Position numbers and translations under genes: made by a program. This document shows positions 62,662-64,000 of a stretch of 64,000 nt of DNA, one piece after another; positions within the stretch are counted from its first letter, which is position 1; each line of letters opens with the position of its first letter. The notes under the pieces were generated by a model. It was not told where the DNA came from. It saw nothing but the letters and a program-made list of their open reading frames with translations, and searched no databases. Source of the DNA: Nymphaea colorata. Lineage: Eukaryota; Streptophyta; Magnoliopsida; Nymphaeales; Nymphaeaceae. The DNA lies in NCBI RefSeq assembly GCF_008831285.2, contig NC_045140.1, positions 15,239,796 through 15,303,795 on the forward strand. The letters run 5' to 3'.

Positions 62662-64000
62662 CACACACTGGCTTCGAGACGATGAAGGTGTTTGATATAT
62701 AGCGAAGATAGATGCCTATTTCGTAGAAATTGCCTGTTCTGAAGCTTCTTCCTCCCCCTTGATCAGAATTTAGAAGCATCTCTTCTGCGAAACAGGGAAT
62801 CGGTTTCACAGGGTATGAAGGATAAACTTTCCGTAGGAATAGGATCACCTTGAGGGCCCATTATCTCGAAAGAAACCTCGCATTTCATATGAAACCTTTC
62901 ATCCCAAGGCCCAACCTTTCAACCCCGATTTCAGAAAATAGGGCTTTGAAATTCCCGATTCCCGTTTCCCTGACAAATAAGGCAGCATTCATGACAACTG
63001 CTAAACACGGATTTGCTTTTACTTTTAAAATTTCGGTGCAAAAAAATTCAACTTTCTAAACGGACCAACCTTCGATTTGTCATTGGCAGCTGCCACATCA
63101 AAAAATGGCCGCCGCATCAAAGAATTCAGAAATATGAGGCAGCCTAATTCCATAGACGTTGAGTCATGTGGACCCTAACAATGATATTTTTCTTTTGCCC
63201 CTTGATTGCGCGACACGGTCCAAGCTCACCATCGTGCCCACAGGTTCTCCGAACACATGGATTACTGGTTAAAATCATATTCTTTTCATGCTGGAGTGGA
63301 AATAGAGCGATGTGTTCCGACACTCAAGCATGAAATGGGAGCTTAAGAATAAGTTCTCTTTTTGAAATAGGATCAATCCTTAATTGCTTGATCAACTTTC
63401 TCGTGAAGGCTAGAAAAATAAGAAACAAGAAAAAATTAGAGGAAAAAAAGAGCGATGTAGAGCTTATATTTCGGCGAACGAGTATCAATGAAAATTTTTC
63501 CATTTCAAACTTGTAGTGGTATGATTTTTCGGGACATACGGACTAGCATCATTTAGCTAGTACATAACCAACCTTGTGATTGAAGACATTAGTTGATAAA
63601 GCGTGTGATTTTTAATTGACAAAAGGATGAACGTTCGTTGCTTGTGAAACTAGTGCAAGATACTAAGCCCACTACACGAGGTCTCAACTCTCAATTCTCA
63701 ATATTAATTGATGGGTCCACTAGACCTCAAAAATTGATGGTCAATCTTATAAGTACCACAGATTAAATAAACCAAGGCGCTAAAAGTTCTGCTGTCTAAA
63801 GGTTAAGGGTGGGCGTTGGGCCGGGGGCCATCAGGCTTTTGGACTGAGCCCGATGCCAAGGCCCATCCTTCCATTGGAGAAAAGTCCGCCCAAGACCTAC
63901 CAACTAACAGAGCAAAAAAAAAAACTTGGTTCACACTCCAAGTGGAGACCTGTTCCTTTTCTTAGGCGGTCACGGTCTCGGAGAACTTTCCACACACTTA
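62662..64000. other. Right-hand region without a gene
   Basis: No gene is supported. The stretch is ordinary AT-rich intergenic DNA, apart from the possible hAT-like end at about 63806. Frames at 62850-63059 and on the opposite strand are short and featureless. Confidence 0.5.
63806..64000. mobile_element. Possible terminal part of a hAT-like element
   Basis: The text agggtgggcgttgggccggg followed by gagcccgatgcc and aaggcccat resembles the left end of the 60379-61190 element (agggcggggccgag). The element would continue past the window edge, so neither its far end nor a target duplication can be seen. Confidence 0.4.

Noticed and set aside
1-64000. CRISPR arrays, operons, ribosome binding sites, rRNA genes
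   Set aside because: Nothing of the kind is seen; the window is plant nuclear DNA with spliced genes.

Overview
This is a stretch of flowering-plant nuclear DNA. It is AT-rich, with long intergenic gaps, GT-AG introns and many simple repeats. It carries plant-only families (an OXS3-type protein and a PIN auxin carrier) and typical plant transposon remains (Ty1/copia, TRIM, LINE, hAT-like). I cannot place the species more narrowly from sequence alone.

Six host genes can be read with exon-level support. From left to right: (1) an OXS3-like stress-tolerance protein on the minus strand (8121-9767); (2) ARPC3, the p21 subunit of the Arp2/3 actin-nucleating complex, plus strand (coding 19047-23252, with leader exons upstream); (3) prefoldin subunit 1, plus strand (24533-28693), whose frame depends on a 7-nt microexon; (4) a PIN auxin efflux carrier most like PIN2, plus strand (32760-36524); (5) a KT-group nucleotide-sugar transporter resembling UGNT1, minus strand (40821-44635); (6) OSTC, a small oligosaccharyltransferase subunit, intronless, plus strand (52145-52660).

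The spaces between the genes hold old mobile DNA. A three-LTR TRIM-like array (about 14969-15660) sits inside a segment whose relative, without the insertion, lies in the large ARPC3 intron. A second similar pair links 16.25-16.5 kb with the DNA just upstream of prefoldin 1. A LINE fragment lies at 49.85-51.2 kb. A broken Ty1/copia element in minus orientation (56562-62661) has itself been entered by a GC-rich hAT-like element (60379-61190, 8-bp target duplication). What looks like the end of a related hAT-like element appears at the right edge.

ARPC3 and prefoldin 1 are adjacent, in the same direction, and both touch the actin/tubulin cytoskeleton. PIN2, UGNT1 and OSTC act in membranes (plasma membrane and secretory pathway). 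Plant gene order rarely implies joint function, so I treat these as chance neighbours. I see no gene cluster, CRISPR array, tRNA or rRNA, and no convincing wholly new system. The most notable points are the prefoldin microexon, the ARPC3 gene layout and C-terminal extension, and the duplicated, TE-interrupted segments.
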